This document shows, piece after piece, positions 7,100 to 13,999 of a stretch of DNA of 14,071 nt (position 1 is the stretch's first letter; each line of letters begins with the position of its first letter). A model generated the notes under the pieces. The model searched no databases and was not told the DNA's origin. It worked only from the letters and a program-made list of their open reading frames with translations. The stretch comes from CAZGAQ01 sp964523405 (GTDB taxonomy: Bacteria > Planctomycetota > Phycisphaerae > UBA1845 > Fen-1342), in the NCBI GenBank assembly GCA_964523405.1, contig CAZGAQ010000061.1, positions 1 through 14,071 of the forward strand. Reading direction: 5' to 3'. A program made the position numbers and the translations under genes.

Positions 7100-10000
7100 C
7101 CCGCGGTAGGTTCACCGGTTGCTTCGGCCGGGTTGCGGAGCTTGGCCAGGTACTGCGTGCGTGGCTTGATATTCAGTTCCGCCAGCACGGCGTACGCCCG
7201 GTTGTGCTGCTGCAGCCGGCGAATCCGGCTGTTCGGATCGTTCAGATTGCCGAACACGATCGCGTCCGTCGGGCACGCCTGCGCGCACGCCGGCGTCACC
7301 GCGCCGTCGGGGATGTTCGGCCAATCCGCGTAGCGCCCCTGCGTATGTTCATTGTGCAGGTGGATCTTTGTCGCGTTGATGCGGTGGGTGCAGTACGTGC
7401 ACTTCTCCATCACGCCGCGGCTGCGCACCGTCACGTCCGGATTGAACTGCATCTGCTCGATCGGCGTGACCTCGAGCTGCTTGAGCTTGCCGGGCACGGC
7501 CGGTCCGACGCGCTGGTCGGTCGGCTGGTTCGGCTGCCGCGAGCGCGGGTGCGCCGGCCCATGATGGTTGTAGAACCAGTTGAAGCGCCGCACCTTGAAC
7601 GGGCAGTTGTTCGAGCAGTACCGCGTGCCGATGCAGCGGTTGTACACCATCACGTTCAGGCCTTCTTCGTCATGCACCGTCGCCGCCACCGGGCACACGC
7701 TCTCGCACGGCGCCAGCTCGCAGTGCGCACACGCCATCGGCTGGTGCACCACCTGCACCTCGCTGCCCTGCACCGGCGGCATTCCGGCGCCGTCGCCCGG
7801 CGGGGGACCCGCTGCGTGCGGATCGCCCTTGAAATAGCGGTCCACGCGCAGCCAGTGCATCTCGCGCCCCTGCGCCACCTCGTCCTTGCCCACCACCGGC
7901 ACGTTGTTCTCCGCCTGACACGCGACCACGCACGCCCCGCACCCGATGCACTTCGTCAGGTCGATGGCCATGCCCCACTTCAGGCCCGTGTATTCCTTCT
8001 CGTCCCATAGCGACTTCAGCGGCGGATGATGCACGGCATGTTGGGCAAAGTCCGGATGCTCCCGGTAATGCTCCAGCGTCGCCTCCCGCACGATCACCCC
8101 CAGCCGTTCCTGTTCGCCTTCCCGGCTGATCTTCGTGTCGATCGCGTGGTGATCCTGTGTGCCCACCAGGTTGTACGTCTTGCCCGTCGCCGTGACCTTG
8201 GCCCCCGTCACGAAGCCCCGCCCGTCCGTCGGCCGCAATGCGTACGTGTCGAAGCCGGTCTCACCCGCGACCGCGCCCGCCGCCGGCCCCGCGCCATAGC
8301 CCACGGGTAGCGTGATCGACCCGATCGCGTGCCCCGGCAGGATGCACGCCGCGATCTCCAGCGTCTTCCCGCCCGCCTCGATCCGCAGCATGTCCGCCTT
8401 CTGCTTGATCCCCAGCTTCTGCGCGTCGGCCACCGAAATCAGCGCCGCGTTGTCCCACGTCAGCTTCGTCAGCGGGTCCGGCATCTCCTGCAGCCACGCA
8501 TTGTTGGCGAACCGTCCGTCGTACACGCTGTAATCCGGCACGAACACCAGCTCGTAGCCCTGCGTCTCCGCACGCGGCGGAATCGGCGGCAGGGTTTCGG
8601 ATAGCTCGACGTCCTGCTGGGGCCACTGCGTGTCGGGGACGATGCCGTCGTGCAGAGACGTCTTCCAGAGCGGCTCGAAATCCGGGCCGGGCTGCACGAT
8701 GTGGCGCTGGAACGTCCGCCGCACGAGGTCGTAGCCGCGCGTCACCTCGTCGCCGATCAACAGTGCGAGCAGCTCAATCGGTGTGACGCCGCCATACAGG
8801 GGGTCAATCAGCGGTTGCACGAGACTAACGGTGCCGTCATACGCCCGCGCGTCGCCCCACGCCTCCAGATAGTGCGCCATCGGTACGTGCCAGTCCGCCA
8901 ACCGCGACGTCCGGTTCTCGTACAGACCGAGGTAGATCACGCACGTCGAAAAGTGCCGCTCCGCGCGACTGCCCGCCGACTGCACGTCATCCGGCGGCCG
9001 AAGCACGTCGCTCCCCCGTGTCGGCACGGCGCGCTGCAGCGGCAGCACGCCCGGCGCCGTGTGCGCCGGATCGCCCCCCAGAATCACGAGCGTCTGCACC
9101 GCTCCCGCCTGCATCTGGATCGCGAGTTCCGCCAGCGCATCCGCGTGCTTCGGCCGCGCCGGCTCCGGATCCGCGGTCAGCGTGAGCGTCTGGCCGACGT
9201 TGCGCAGAGCGACATTCAGCGCCAGCGCCTGCGCGTGCACCTCCGGCGGCTGGTTCGGCCCCACCACGACCAGGCTGCGCCCGCGATGGGCCGCCAGCTC
9301 CCGCGCAATCGCCTCCACATGCGCCTGCTTCACCGGTACGTCGGCCGGCAGCGAAGCCGCCACCTCGGCCGTGCCGCGGAGTTGCGTCACCACCGCCTTG
9401 ATCGCCCCCAGCACCAGTCCGATGTCCGCCGACCGCAGCGCGTGACGCTGATCCGCCATCGCACCCGTAAGCGAGTGGTTGCTCTCGAACACGTACAGCC
9501 GGTTCATCTGGCCGTCTTCGGCTGTCCGCCGCGCCGCGAAGTCCCCCGCGTACTTCACAGCGGCCGGGTGCATCCCCAGGAAATCACAGTCGAGACTGAC
9601 GATCACGTCCGTCTGCTCGAGCTGCAGGTGCACGCGGAACGGTTGCCCGAAAGCTAGCCGCGTGCCTTCGCGCTCGCTGTCCCGCGACAGCGGCTCGTAT
9701 TCGTACCACCGTGCCTGCGGATACGACTTCTGAAACCGCGTTCGCATCTCCGCGAACGTCCGCGACGACGACGGTTCCGCCAGCACCGCCAGTCCGGCCC
9801 CGCCTGCGCTTCGCAACTCCCCGAAGTGTTGCCGCGCGAACGCCTGAAACTCCTCCCACGAGCGCGTTTGGTCCGCCTGCTCGGGCCGCGCCCCCGAAAT
9901 CTTGGCCGCCGCCTGTCCGTGCCGTTGCACGATCCGCCGACTGCGATCCGGATCGTACAGGTCCAGCACGCTTGCCTGCATCCAGGCATTCGTCTTGCCG

Positions 10001-10458
10001 CGACTGAACGGGTGCAGCGGGTTCCCCTCGATCTTGATCGGCCGCCCATCCACGCTCGTGACGAGGACGCCAGTGCCCACCCCGCTGAGTTCCATCGTGC
10101 TCGCGTATTCGACGGGCACGCCGGGCACGCGGTTCACCGGCTGCCGCGCCGCCGGGACGATCTGCTCCTTCGGCCAGCGGCACGCCGCCAAACCGCCCAG
10201 CGCCAGCGACGCCCCCATGATCTTCAGGAATTTCCGCCGCGACAGGTCCCACCGCGCGCCGCCGTCCTCGTCATCCGGGCCGGGAACCATCGTCGGGAAC
10301 TCGGCCTCGAGGAAGCGGCGAAACTCCGGGGTGTCAGCCAGTTCTTCCAGACTGCGCCAATGCTGCCCGTGTTCGCGATACTGGGGCAAGCTCAGCCCTA
10401 TTCTTGTCGACGGGCCCCGCCGCCCGGAGTCGTGCTGCTTGTTGACCGCACCCTTCAA
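7096..10458 (-). CDS. actB: Alternative complex III subunit ActB (molybdopterin oxidoreductase-like domain fused to Fe-S domain)
   Basis: This 1120-residue periplasmic electron-transfer subunit has a conserved leader (WRSLEELADTPEFRRF, 34-49). A twin-arginine signal SRRKFLK (73-79) follows and runs into a lipobox-like LAAC ending at C93. Residues to about 800 resemble a molybdopterin oxidoreductase, but no N-terminal cluster-binding CxxC group is visible, as expected for ACIII, which carries no Mo cofactor. The C-terminal third is a four-cluster domain with 15 cysteines: C837/840/843/847, C910/913/918/922, C942/948/952, C1020/1023 and C1058/1062. One expected cysteine is a threonine (T945 in CIGTRYC), which fits three [4Fe-4S] plus one [3Fe-4S] as known for ACIII. 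The start is TTG, with AAGGTGAG upstream. The next ATG (codon 57) would remove conserved sequence. The gene follows actA by 39 bases. Confidence 0.95.
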   Translation of the reverse strand: MKGAVNKQHDSGRRGPSTRIGLSLPQYREHGQHWRSLEELADTPEFRRFLEAEFPTMVPGPDDEDGGARWDLSRRKFLKIMGASLALGGLAACRWPKEQIVPAARQPVNRVPGVPVEYASTMELSGVGTGVLVTSVDGRPIKIEGNPLHPFSRGKTNAWMQASVLDLYDPDRSRRIVQRHGQAAAKISGARPEQADQTRSWEEFQAFARQHFGELRSAGGAGLAVLAEPSSSRTFAEMRTRFQKSYPQARWYEYEPLSRDSEREGTRLAFGQPFRVHLQLEQTDVIVSLDCDFLGMHPAAVKYAGDFAARRTAEDGQMNRLYVFESNHSLTGAMADQRHALRSADIGLVLGAIKAVVTQLRGTAEVAASLPADVPVKQAHVEAIARELAAHRGRSLVVVGPNQPPEVHAQALALNVALRNVGQTLTLTADPEPARPKHADALAELAIQMQAGAVQTLVILGGDPAHTAPGVLPLQRAVPTRGSDVLRPPDDVQSAGSRAERHFSTCVIYLGLYENRTSRLADWHVPMAHYLEAWGDARAYDGTVSLVQPLIDPLYGGVTPIELLALLIGDEVTRGYDLVRRTFQRHIVQPGPDFEPLWKTSLHDGIVPDTQWPQQDVELSETLPPIPPRAETQGYELVFVPDYSVYDGRFANNAWLQEMPDPLTKLTWDNAALISVADAQKLGIKQKADMLRIEAGGKTLEIAACILPGHAIGSITLPVGYGAGPAAGAVAGETGFDTYALRPTDGRGFVTGAKVTATGKTYNLVGTQDHHAIDTKISREGEQERLGVIVREATLEHYREHPDFAQHAVHHPPLKSLWDEKEYTGLKWGMAIDLTKCIGCGACVVACQAENNVPVVGKDEVAQGREMHWLRVDRYFKGDPHAAGPPPGDGAGMPPVQGSEVQVVHQPMACAHCELAPCESVCPVAATVHDEEGLNVMVYNRCIGTRYCSNNCPFKVRRFNWFYNHHGPAHPRSRQPNQPTDQRVGPAVPGKLKQLEVTPIEQMQFNPDVTVRSRGVMEKCTYCTHRINATKIHLHNEHTQGRYADWPNIPDGAVTPACAQACPTDAIVFGNLNDPNSRIRRLQQHNRAYAVLAELNIKPRTQYLAKLRNPAEATGEPTAG

Positions 10459-10497
10459 CGTCTCACCTTCCTGCGCCAGTCCGGCCCGCGTCCGCGC

Positions 10498-11190
10498 CTA
10501 GCGATGGCACAGCGAGCATTGCTGTAAGTAGCTGTATGGCCGAATGTTGTATTGCTGCATGAGCTGCTGCGCCAGCAGCCGCCCCTCTTCGCCCGTGGGT
10601 GGCGTCCAGCTCATGTTCGTGATCTGATCCGCCGGTCGCAGCCGTGGCCCCGGATTGCGGTGGCACTCTAGGCACCAGCCCATCGACAGCGGCTTGGCCT
10701 GCTGCACCACGTCCATCTTATCCACACGCCCGTGGCACTCGACGCACCCCACTCCGCGCGTCACGTGGGCACTGTGATTGAAGTAGGCGTATCCCGGCAG
10801 GTCATGCACCCGCACCCACGGAATCGGCAACCCGGCGGGGACCTGCTCTGTCCCGTAATACGCCGCGCGCAACGGCGCCAGCTTCGGGCTGTCCCGGCGG
10901 ACGCCGTACTCACGACTGTGGCAGTTGATGCAGGTCTGGGTGGGGGGCAAGGCCGCGTGCGGGGCCGTCTCGACCGTTGTGTGGCAGTAGCGACAATCGA
11001 TCCCGAGTTGTCCGGCATGCAAGGCGTGGCTGTATGGAATCGGTTGAATGGGGGCGTATCCCACCGCCGTCGTGCTCGGCGAGGCCCCGTAGGCCACCAG
11101 CAGTGCCACGTAACCCAGGCCGCCCAGGGCCCCGACCGCAATCAGGACCCGGAGCTTGTTTGTCCACGCTGGAAAGACAGTCGGTGCGAT
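10498..11190 (-). CDS. actA: Alternative complex III subunit ActA, membrane-anchored pentaheme cytochrome c
   Basis: This cytochrome accepts electrons from ActB and passes them to ActE and the oxidase. Read from position 11190 it has 230 residues. Five CxxCH heme motifs are visible: CRYCH (66-70), CINCH (87-91), CVECH (149-153), CLECH (173-177) and CSLCH (225-229), which matches the pentaheme count of known ActA. The region around YAPIQPIPYSHALHAGQLGIDC is family-typical. The start is unusual. The first standard start codon in frame is a GTG at 11109, which would cut a transmembrane helix (RVLIAVGALGGLGYVALLVA) in half. Family-like sequence VFPAWTNKL continues upstream of it. An ATC codon at 11190-11188 sits six bases after GGGAGA, so I place the start there. 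A base error in an original ATG is the alternative. Identity is firm; the 5' end is less certain. Confidence 0.9.
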   Translation of the reverse strand: MAPTVFPAWTNKLRVLIAVGALGGLGYVALLVAYGASPSTTAVGYAPIQPIPYSHALHAGQLGIDCRYCHTTVETAPHAALPPTQTCINCHSREYGVRRDSPKLAPLRAAYYGTEQVPAGLPIPWVRVHDLPGYAYFNHSAHVTRGVGCVECHGRVDKMDVVQQAKPLSMGWCLECHRNPGPRLRPADQITNMSWTPPTGEEGRLLAQQLMQQYNIRPYSYLQQCSLCHR

Positions 11191-11196
11191 AGGTCT

Positions 11197-11202
11197 TCTC
11201 CC
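11197..11202 (-). promoter_or_regulatory. Ribosome binding site that decides the actA start
   Basis: GGGAGA on the minus strand lies six bases before the ATC codon at 11190. No other strong purine-rich site occurs between it and the in-frame GTG at 11109. It supports initiation at the ATC position, ahead of the membrane helix. Confidence 0.6.
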
Positions 11203-11229
11203 GACGTGACAGCCTGCCGAACGCGACGG

Positions 11230-11258
11230 ATATTTGACCGGGCCCGCGCGCCGGTCAA
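11230..11258 (-). promoter_or_regulatory. Candidate sigma-70-like promoter of the ACIII-caa3 operon
   Basis: On the minus strand TTGACC (11258-11253, five of six to the -35 consensus) is followed after 17 bases by AAATAT (11235-11230), a weak -10. Transcription from here would give a leader of about 35 bases ending in the actA ribosome binding site. A second possible -10, TACAAT (11390-11385), lies further upstream but has a poor -35. The element coincides with an inverted repeat, so it may be regulated. It is assigned by pattern only. Confidence 0.4.
11234..11258. repeat. Perfect 8-bp inverted repeat, possible operator, upstream of actA
   Basis: TTGACCGG at 11234-11241 and CCGGTCAA at 11251-11258 are exact reverse complements separated by nine GC-rich bases. 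The dyad overlaps both the -35 and -10 candidates of the operon promoter. It could be a regulator site or a hairpin in a transcript that starts further upstream. No poly-T follows on either strand, so it does not look like a terminator. Confidence 0.5.
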
Positions 11259-11413
11259 GGGGGCGCGCAGCGCTTTCCGCCGCTTTGACGGTATTCTGCC
11301 AGCACCCTCCCGACTGGCCCGACAGGACCGCAGTCTGTCTGGTTCCCGGCCGTCATTCTTGCGCGACCGCGCGCGACCCGTCCGATTGTAGCGCCCTCCC
11401 GCGATTTGTGGTC

Positions 11414-11419
11414 TATATT
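11414..11419 (+). promoter_or_regulatory. Possible -10 element for the 78-residue gene
   Basis: TATATT lies 53 bases before the start at 11472, in an AT-richer island within GC-rich DNA. No good -35 is found at 16-18 bases upstream. TTGTAG at 11386 is 22 bases away, which is too far. The call is weak and rests on position in the divergent intergenic region. Confidence 0.25.
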
Positions 11420-11471
11420 TGAGGTAGGCGAGCATTTCGGGTACCGACGGCGACGGGGTGGAGGATTCGTC

Positions 11472-11708
11472 ATGATCGTCGAACTGACCCGGGAACAGCG
11501 CGACCAGCTCCTCGAACTGGTCAACCTCGAGTTGCTCGAGATTGGCCCGGAGATCCGGCACACCACCCGTCGGAACTTCCGCGACGATCTCAAGGAACAG
11601 CGGCGGGTCCTGACCAGTCTGCGGGACCTCCTGTCGGACATCCCCGACGCAGTCCCGCCCGACCTGCCCTTCCACCATGTGCCCGGGCCGCACCTGCCCC
11701 TGGCGTAG
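11472..11708 (+). CDS. Small charged helical protein, function unknown
   Basis: This 78-residue soluble protein is encoded divergently from the ACIII operon. The start ATG has a strong ribosome binding site, GGAGG, eight bases upstream, which excludes the longer reading from a GTG at 11406. The first 57 residues look like two amphipathic helices rich in Glu, Arg and Leu: LTREQRDQLLELVNLELLEI (5-24) and FRDDLKEQRRVLTSLRDLL (36-54), joined by a segment with GPEIRHTTRR (25-34). A Pro/His-rich tail follows. There are no cysteines, no signal peptide and no membrane helix. Similar short helical proteins of unassigned function occur in several bacterial phyla, but I cannot name a family. The coding call rests on the ribosome binding site and the coherent composition. 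Confidence 0.8.
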   Translation: MIVELTREQRDQLLELVNLELLEIGPEIRHTTRRNFRDDLKEQRRVLTSLRDLLSDIPDAVPPDLPFHHVPGPHLPLA

Positions 11709-11832
11709 GCGATCGCCGGCCTGCGCGCGTTTCGGGGGACCACACTCGCGCTATATGCCCGCCCCACACCCGTGATTCGGACCCCCTTGTTGGTTTTCGT
11801 GGCGCCGCATCCCCCACCTTGCCTGCCTCACG

Positions 11833-11838
11833 TATAGT
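11833..11838 (+). promoter_or_regulatory. Possible -10 element for the membrane-anchored protein and ABC ATPase genes
   Basis: TATAGT matches the -10 consensus at five of six positions and lies 61 bases before the ATG at 11900. No convincing -35 stands at the right distance (TTGCCT at 11819 is too close). The 191-base gap between the two genes shows no terminator-like hairpin with a T-run. Confidence 0.3.
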
Positions 11839-11899
11839 ACTTACAGGTCACGCCCGGCAGCGGTTTCGGTGCCCGCCGCCGGCAGCGCCCGAGGCCCGC

Positions 11900-12751
11900 A
11901 TGCTCAACCGTTGGATCGGAATCGCGACCGCGGCCGCCATGGTGCTCGCCAACGGCGCCATCTTCGTCCGCGATATCCTCCCCCGACTCCTGCCCAACGA
12001 TACTCCGCCTTCCGACGCCCAGCTCCTGGCCCCCAATGAGTCCCGCTATGTCCAGGTCGGCATCTACGACGCCGCGGGCGGACGCATTGGCCAGAGCTGG
12101 ACGCGCAGCACCCGCAGCAACCTCGGCGAACTCGTCACTGTCCAGACTACGACGGTTCTCCAGGCCATCGCCCTGCCCGCCAGCGTCCAGACCCCGCGCG
12201 TCCGCATCGAAACCGAGCTGACCTACCGCGCCAACCAGCGCAACGTGGACGAACTCCATTTCAAAATGCACGGCCTGGGCTTTCCCCTCTCGCTCGACGG
12301 CGAGTCCATGCAGACCGGTGAGTTCGCCTGCCAGTGGCAAATTGCCACCGAACACGGTGCTTTCCTGCTCGACGCCGCCGGCACCGCCGTCTTCGGCGAC
12401 GTCATCCGCCCCTTCGACAACCTTCCCGAGCTCTACGTCGGCCGCACTTGGCGCCTCAAGCTCCTCGACCCCGTCGCCCAGATCGCCCCTGGCCTCAAGG
12501 AAAGCGGCTTCGAGCTGGAGCCCATCGTGATTCGCGTCACCGGCACTGAGAATATCCAGCACCGCAGCGCCTCCGTCGAGGCCTTCGTCGTCGAGGGCGG
12601 CGGCGCCATCGCATGGGTCGCGCGCGACGGTCGCGTCTTGCGGCAGGAGGTGACCGTGCCCCTGCTGGGTAAGCTGGTCCTGCTCGACGAGGAGTACGAT
12701 GCCACGGCCCGCGACGAGGCGACCCGTTCGGTTCGTACGGAGTACCGTTGA
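11900..12751 (+). CDS. Membrane-anchored periplasmic protein, function unknown
   Basis: This 283-residue protein starts at an ATG with GAGG five bases upstream. A hydrophobic N-terminal helix (about 5-24, after MLNRW) should anchor it in the inner membrane, with the rest outside. The remainder is beta-rich, with alternating hydrophobic and polar residues. Two segments stand out: PFDNLPELYVGRTWRLKLLD (171-190) and AWVARDGRVLRQEVTVPLLG (238-257). Their G-xx-W and 'WVARDGRVLRQE' style resembles DUF3108-like outer-surface beta proteins, but I cannot confirm a family. There is a single cysteine (C144). The stop overlaps the TTG start of the ABC ATPase, so the two are probably translated together, and the protein may serve the same transport or envelope process. 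That link is inference. Confidence 0.85.
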   Translation: MLNRWIGIATAAAMVLANGAIFVRDILPRLLPNDTPPSDAQLLAPNESRYVQVGIYDAAGGRIGQSWTRSTRSNLGELVTVQTTTVLQAIALPASVQTPRVRIETELTYRANQRNVDELHFKMHGLGFPLSLDGESMQTGEFACQWQIATEHGAFLLDAAGTAVFGDVIRPFDNLPELYVGRTWRLKLLDPVAQIAPGLKESGFELEPIVIRVTGTENIQHRSASVEAFVVEGGGAIAWVARDGRVLRQEVTVPLLGKLVLLDEEYDATARDEATRSVRTEYR

Positions 12752-13638
12752 CAACACCCCAGCCTGGGGGCCAAGTAATGCACATGGCCAACGCACCCGA
12801 CAATCCGCCGTCCGCCACGACCGGTACGCCTCTGGCCGCCTCCGGCCCCGACGGTGCGCCCGCGCCCGACTCCGCCGCCAACGCGTTGAGCGTCCGCATC
12901 CGCGGGGTCACCAAGTCCTTTGGCGCCAAAGTCGCGGTGCAGGACCTGACCCTCGATCTCCGCGCCGGCGAGCTCTTCGCTTTCCTCGGCCCCAACGGGG
13001 CCGGCAAGACCACCACGCTGAAGATGGCCACCGGCCTCCTCCGCCCCGACCGCGGCAGTATCGAGGTTTGCGGCATCAGCCTCACGCGCGATGGCCGCGC
13101 CGCCAAGGAGCACATCGCCTACGTTCCCGATCAGCCGTTCGTCTATGAGAAGCTCACCGGCCGCGAGTTCATCCACTTTGCCCGCGAGATGTACGGCGTG
13201 CCGGCCGATGTGGCCGAGCGTCGTCTCGCCGACTTAACGGCGCGGCTCGCGCTGGACGAGTTTCTCGACGAGCTCTGCGAGACCTACAGCCACGGCACCA
13301 AGCAGAAGGTTGCCCTCGCCGCCGCCTTGATCCACGAGCCGCGTGTCCTGGTTGTCGACGAACCGATGGTCGGCCTCGACCCCCGCACCGCCCGCGTCAC
13401 CAAGAACATCTTCCGCGAGCTCGTCACCTCCGGCGGCACCGTCTTCATGAGCACCCACACGCTCGATGTGGCCGAACAGGTCGCTGACCGCATTGGCATC
13501 ATTCACCACGGTCGCCTCATCGCGCTCGGCACCCTGGCCGAGCTGCGCCAGCAGTCCGCGATGGATGGCCGGCTGGAAGACATCTTCCTGCGCATGACCG
13601 ACGAGCCCTCCAGCGAGACCACGCCCGTTGGACCATGA
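12748..13638 (+). CDS. ABC-2-type transporter ATP-binding protein
   Basis: This 296-residue ATPase is of the kind that powers ABC-2 exporters (CcmA-like). The motifs are complete: Walker A GPNGAGKTT (81-89), Q-loop Q129, signature YSHGTKQK (180-187), Walker B VLVVDEP (200-206), D-loop GLDP (209-212) and switch histidine H237 in MSTHTLD. About 45 residues of Pro/Ala-rich, low-complexity sequence precede the domain. The start is uncertain. A TTG at 12748 overlaps the preceding stop and has GGAG five bases upstream. ATGs at 12778 and 12784 are alternatives and change only the disordered tail. The signature variant YSHGTKQK is common in this subgroup. A permease would normally follow, but none with membrane helices is present in the next 361 bases, so the partner must lie elsewhere or be lost. 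The substrate is unknown. Confidence 0.93.
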   Translation: MTTPQPGGQVMHMANAPDNPPSATTGTPLAASGPDGAPAPDSAANALSVRIRGVTKSFGAKVAVQDLTLDLRAGELFAFLGPNGAGKTTTLKMATGLLRPDRGSIEVCGISLTRDGRAAKEHIAYVPDQPFVYEKLTGREFIHFAREMYGVPADVAERRLADLTARLALDEFLDELCETYSHGTKQKVALAAALIHEPRVLVVDEPMVGLDPRTARVTKNIFRELVTSGGTVFMSTHTLDVAEQVADRIGIIHHGRLIALGTLAELRQQSAMDGRLEDIFLRMTDEPSSETTPVGP

Positions 13639-13643
13639 GTCTG

Positions 13644-13720
13644 GCGGTCCGCGCAGGGGAGCGGGCCGCGCAGTGGAGCGGTCCGCGCGGTGGGACGGTC
13701 CGCGCAGTGGGGCGGTCCGC
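13644..13720 (+). repeat. 17-bp tandem repeat, about 4.5 imperfect copies
   Basis: Copies begin at 13644, 13661, 13678 and 13695, with a nine-base partial at 13712. The consensus is close to GCGGTCCGCGCAGTGGG. Each unit starts with GCGGTCCGC (one copy has GCGGGCCGC and one ACGGTCCGC), which has complementary GCGG/CCGC arms around a central base. The period is not a multiple of three. Two more degenerate units with the same 17-base spacing occur at about 13767 (GTTCCGCGCAGAGG) and 13784 (GGTCCGC). Confidence 0.85.
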
Positions 13721-13930
13721 TGCTCCGCGGCGCGCGGAGAGAGTGGCGGCCGATCATGGCCTCAGTGTTCCGCGCAGAGGGTTGGTCCGCTGCGCCTGCC
13801 GTCGCGTGCGTTTCCCCGTGCCGCTGCCGCTCGTTCCCCCATGTCCATCGCTTCGCCGCGACTGGCAATCCGCCCGGCGGCGTCTGAGGCTGCCATAGCC
13901 ATCGTTACCGGTCCCGCCTGCCGTCCCCGA

Positions 13931-13958
13931 TTGACACTGGGGCCGTTTCTGGTACACT
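13931..13958 (+). promoter_or_regulatory. Sigma-70-type promoter for tRNA-Asn
   Basis: A perfect -35 TTGACA (13931-13936) is followed after 16 bases by TACACT (13953-13958, four of six). A TG stands one base before the -10 hexamer, giving an extended -10. Transcription would start near 13965, about 35 bases before the mature tRNA. Confidence 0.7.
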
Positions 13959-13999
13959 CTTAGCTTCTAGTTCCGTCCGGCCGATGAGGCTGGCAGCGG

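Larger units (their letters stand above)
13639..13999. other. Gene-poor stretch between the ABC ATPase gene and tRNA-Asn
   Basis: No supported gene is seen here. An ATG at 13635 overlaps the ATPase stop as ATGA and opens an 87-codon frame to 13898. It reads through a 17-bp tandem repeat, is Arg/Ala/Gly/Pro-rich with no membrane helix, and does not look like a permease or other protein. The left part holds the repeat described separately, and the right end holds the tRNA promoter. Confidence 0.6.

Noticed and set aside
6170..7333. Open frame of 387 codons on the plus strand opposite actC and the end of actB
   Set aside because: It is a low-complexity Arg/Pro/His product with no motif, antisense to clear ACIII coding sequence.
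11316..11342. Imperfect dyad GACAG-N9-CTGTC upstream of actA
   Set aside because: The arms are only five bases and it is not aligned with a good promoter, so chance occurrence is likely.
11406..11471. Upstream extension of the 78-residue gene from a GTG
   Set aside because: The extra residues are Arg/Gly-rich and lie between the -10-like element and a strong ribosome binding site that points to 11472.
11142..11693. Minus-strand frame of 183 codons across the divergent region
   Set aside because: It runs antisense through the 78-residue gene and across the promoter region, with no ribosome binding site or recognisable sequence.
13644..13720. CRISPR-like array
   Set aside because: The 17-bp units are directly adjacent with no spacers, so it is a plain tandem repeat.
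13635..13898. 87-codon frame overlapping the ABC ATPase stop
   Set aside because: It translates the 17-bp repeat, lacks hydrophobic helices, and is not convincing as a protein. A decayed permease cannot be shown from this sequence alone.
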